Shown here piece by piece: positions 37,942 to 39,639 of a stretch of 39,639 nt of DNA. Made by a program: the position numbers and the translations under genes. The DNA is from Alphaproteobacteria bacterium. GTDB taxonomy: Bacteria > Pseudomonadota > Alphaproteobacteria > Micavibrionales > Micavibrionaceae. The stretch lies in the NCBI GenBank assembly GCA_002401695.1, contig NVTV01000013.1, positions 1 to 39,639 on the forward strand, in the 5' to 3' direction. Under the pieces are notes generated by a model. The model was not told where the DNA came from. It saw only the letters and a program-made list of their open reading frames with translations, and did not search any database. Position 1 is the first letter of the stretch; every line of letters begins with the position of its first letter.

Positions 37942-38329
37942 CATTATCCCCAATAGCGCGTAGAGCGGCGGCTGTTATTGCGTTGGGTATCAATTTGTGT
38001 TTTGCGCGGCCAAGTGTAAATTCTGTATCTGGGCTTCCCACATCAACATAATACTTCTGGCTAATTACGTTGTAGTTTACCGATAGCAACACTTGCCCCT
38101 CTGGTACTAATGTCATAGCGGCGTCTATAGAGGAGGTGAAAGGCTCAACACTATCAGGAATATGCACGGCTTCCGTGCCCTCCCATAAAAACTTTTGACC
38201 ATCCTTTCTGTCTTCCCTTTCCCATGAAGGGTTTAACGCGGCTGTAATATCAAAATTAGTTTCCCGACAACCTCCCTCAAGCTTTTCCACCTTATCAGCT
38301 AGGGCTAGTATTTGAGTTTTATCTGTCAT
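37931..38329 (-). CDS. Conserved phage hypothetical protein (SIDAAMTLVPEG motif)
   Basis: 132 residues. MTDKTQILALADKVEKLEG, then FTSSIDAAMTLVPEG and AITAAALRAIGDNDES. The phrase YTxSxDAAMTLVPEG and the Ala-rich tail are shared by a large group of small phage/prophage proteins of unknown role. The ends match those of the gene at 17-319 while the middle differs. Confidence 0.75.
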   Translation of the reverse strand: MTDKTQILALADKVEKLEGGCRETNFDITAALNPSWEREDRKDGQKFLWEGTEAVHIPDSVEPFTSSIDAAMTLVPEGQVLLSVNYNVISQKYYVDVGSPDTEFTLGRAKHKLIPNAITAAALRAIGDNDES

Positions 38330-38670
38330 TGGGATTTTTCCAGTGATTGAATTAGTGTCGGCAATTCTTCGTCTGGCAGGTCTATTATATTTTCGTCACC
38401 GTTCCCGTTTCTGATAACAAACGCTTTTGCCCCGTCTTTTTGAAACACCATCAAATATCTAACGAATGTCTCACCTTCGATTGTCGCGGGGGTAAACCCA
38501 TAAAGCTGATTGCCTCTAATATGCTCGCAAGGAACCCGAGGGCTTTCTTGTTTGGCGGCTATATAGCCAGCTTTGAAAGCATGTGCATCAACATGTGCTA
38601 GACCGGACGGGGCTTTATTTAAGACTTTGTTTGCGTATACCCTCAAGGCTTCTTGTAGTTTATTGGTCAT
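38326..38670 (-). CDS. Mosaic hypothetical protein (114 aa)
   Basis: The N-terminus is MTNKLQEALRVYANKV. AHAFKAGYIAAKQESPRVP matches AGYQAREQESPLVP of 35673-35981 before the sequences diverge. It is joined to its neighbours by ATGA overlaps. The function is unknown. Confidence 0.7.
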   Translation of the reverse strand: MTNKLQEALRVYANKVLNKAPSGLAHVDAHAFKAGYIAAKQESPRVPCEHIRGNQLYGFTPATIEGETFVRYLMVFQKDGAKAFVIRNGNGDENIIDLPDEELPTLIQSLEKSQ

Positions 38671-39113
38671 GAGGCGTCCTTTGGTGGTATTGGGGGAAGC
38701 ATTGCATGAGTAACTTGTATTTTAGTGCTGGTTACGCCTTTCGCTTCATCAACGATATTTTCATCTTCATCATAAAATGTGTGATGTTCTGTCGGCCCGT
38801 TGTGGCCGTTCCACTTACCGTTAAAATACCTACAACCTGTGGCTCTGTAAGAATGGCCAGTACCAGATGGCCAGTATGAAACGACCACATGCAAATCAAC
38901 TTCCATTTTCCCGTCTTTCCACGTTTCAACGATAGGATCATCTATAGGAACCCAAGTACTTTCTTGCCCCACGGGTGTTCTTGCTCGCCAACCTTGCGCA
39001 AACCAATGTGGCGGCTCCCACACATCTTTTTGCTGGTCAGTTAATGTCCCCCAAAGCAGTTTGAATGCCCGTTCCTCATCACTCCAAATTTCTTGCATTT
39101 TATCAGGCATCAT
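38667..39113 (-). CDS. DUF551-like protein (148 aa)
   Basis: VGQESTWVPIDDPIVETWKDGKMEVDLHVVVSYWPSGTGHSYRATGCRYFNGKW and the ending VTHAMLPPIPPKDAS follow the DUF551 plan (W-V-P-I-D-D at the start, VTHWMPLPxPP at the end). Paralogue of the gene at 35673-35981, with a different N-terminal extension (MMPDKMQEIWSDEERAFKLL). Confidence 0.7.
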   Translation of the reverse strand: MMPDKMQEIWSDEERAFKLLWGTLTDQQKDVWEPPHWFAQGWRARTPVGQESTWVPIDDPIVETWKDGKMEVDLHVVVSYWPSGTGHSYRATGCRYFNGKWNGHNGPTEHHTFYDEDENIVDEAKGVTSTKIQVTHAMLPPIPPKDAS

Positions 39114-39417
39114 CGGCTCCTATTGTCTTACGGGCTTGGTCGACCTCATGGATGTACCCGTGGTTCTTGCCTGCTAGGCACATTAGCAATTTGTGTAACT
39201 TCACTGCATTTTCTGGCACGTGATCGTCATGGTGAAACTTGACAGCTCGCTTAAAATTTTCATCAATTACATTGAATGCTTCCCGCAAAGCATCACGTTC
39301 CTCGGAGAGAGATTTAAGGGCTTTTGAAGCTGCTAAAATACAATCTTGCCCGCCAATAACATCGTGAGGTATGGGTGCCAATTCTTCCAACTGCTCTATC
39401 AATTCATCATGGGTCAT
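39103..39417 (-). CDS. Helical hypothetical protein (104 aa)
   Basis: The protein starts MTHDELIEQLEELAPIPHDV. Long charged helices (SKALKSLSEERDALREAFNVIDENFKRAVKF). It occupies the slot after the right-hand ASCH copy that the gene at 17-319 occupies after the left-hand copy. Unknown function. Confidence 0.7.
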   Translation of the reverse strand: MTHDELIEQLEELAPIPHDVIGGQDCILAASKALKSLSEERDALREAFNVIDENFKRAVKFHHDDHVPENAVKLHKLLMCLAGKNHGYIHEVDQARKTIGADDA

Positions 39418-39639
39418 ATCAATACTCTCTGTGGGCTGACGATTTTGGGTTTATCCTTGGCGTACACGCTGCTGTAATCCGGTGTGAAGAAGCCTAGCTG
39501 CCCTTTGCATGGCCGGAATGGTAGCGCTTTCACGTTCTCTAAAACAAACCCATAGCGCCCGAAAAACCAAGGACTGTCACTTTTATCAACGCAATCAACA
39601 AGTGTCGCTTGGCCTATTATGCCGCCAGTGCGTAATTCA
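39414..39639 (-). CDS. ASCH-domain protein, second copy, C-terminal part (cut by window end)
   Basis: 75 codons in the same frame as 316-556, encoding the C-terminal half and differing by a five-residue deletion (one KIDKP unit) and four base changes. The N-terminal half, with the characteristic ASCH motif, would lie beyond the window. Ends by ATGA overlap with the gene at 39417. Confidence 0.85.
   Translation of the reverse strand, partial: ELRTGGIIGQATLVDCVDKSDSPWFFGRYGFVLENVKALPFRPCKGQLGFFTPDYSSVYAKDKPKIVSPQRVLI

Overview
The window looks like the essentially complete genome (about 39 kb) of a temperate, short-tailed, P22-like phage or prophage. The evidence is a full set of podovirus head, portal, ejection and tail genes, a cI/cro-type switch with operators, a tyrosine integrase, a spanin pair and an endolysin. 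The host is not identified by any gene. A lipoprotein resembling a family common in alphaproteobacteria, an SSB ending in DDDIPF and an int-adjacent small gene of a kind I associate with alphaproteobacterial prophages make an alphaproteobacterium my best guess. This is an inference.

Layout. (1) 1-6711, minus strand: the early-left operon, starting at a well-formed promoter whose 17-bp spacer is itself an operator (6735-6763). It carries many small orphan genes, a 27-bp-repeat protein, an ERF-type annealing protein, a coiled-coil protein, a YqaJ-type exonuclease, SSB, a DUF1367-like protein, a zinc-finger peptide and an ASCH-domain protein. (2) 6840-7764, minus: two lysogeny-type morons (a lipoprotein and a two-helix membrane protein) with their own terminator. 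(3) 7909-8513: divergent repressor and Cro-like genes around two copies of the operator GTACAATATAATTGTAC; two more copies lie in the left promoter. (4) 8513-15978, plus: the early-right operon. It has a terminator after cro, an HTH protein in the cII position, a VRR-NUC nuclease, a C5 cytosine methyltransferase with a repeat-built recognition region, replication-type proteins whose reading frames overlap heavily, an OmpR-like winged-helix protein and, last, a NusG/RfaH-like protein in the position of lambda Q. (5) 16115-16962: a strong terminator, a small divergent HTH unit with its own operator and a tiny hydrophobic ORF, an initiator-type tRNA-fMet and a structured noncoding stretch. (6) 16963-35666, plus: terminase, portal, scaffold, capsid, connectors, ejection proteins, tail fibre proteins, then a holin-like/endolysin fusion and overlapping spanins. 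One minus-strand gene (30147-30368) interrupts this block. (7) 35673-39639, minus: a DUF551-like gene, a likely attP with repeated GTTCGGAA motifs, integrase, and a string of small mosaic genes ending in a second, partial ASCH gene.

The two window ends carry diverged copies of the same ASCH gene (316-556 and 39414-39639; four substitutions and one 15-bp indel in my alignment). On a circular map the left operon would run 6711 -> 1 -> 39639 -> integrase as one unit. The likeliest reading is a circular genome whose assembly ends fall in a strain-variable block. A real duplication in a rapidly shuffled small-gene array is the alternative.

Regulatory model (inference): the repressor shuts both early promoters by occupying the 17-bp operators. 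On induction the right operon makes the replication proteins and finally the NusG-like protein, which could carry polymerase through the terminator at 16115-16141 into the tRNA and the virion genes. The HTH unit at 16224-16635 would act as a local brake. I find no plainly unprecedented defence or anti-defence system. The most unusual items are the NusG-like protein in the Q position, the phage initiator tRNA with altered identity positions, the methyltransferase repeats, the holin-signal peptide-lysozyme fusion and the tiny-ORF/HTH unit.
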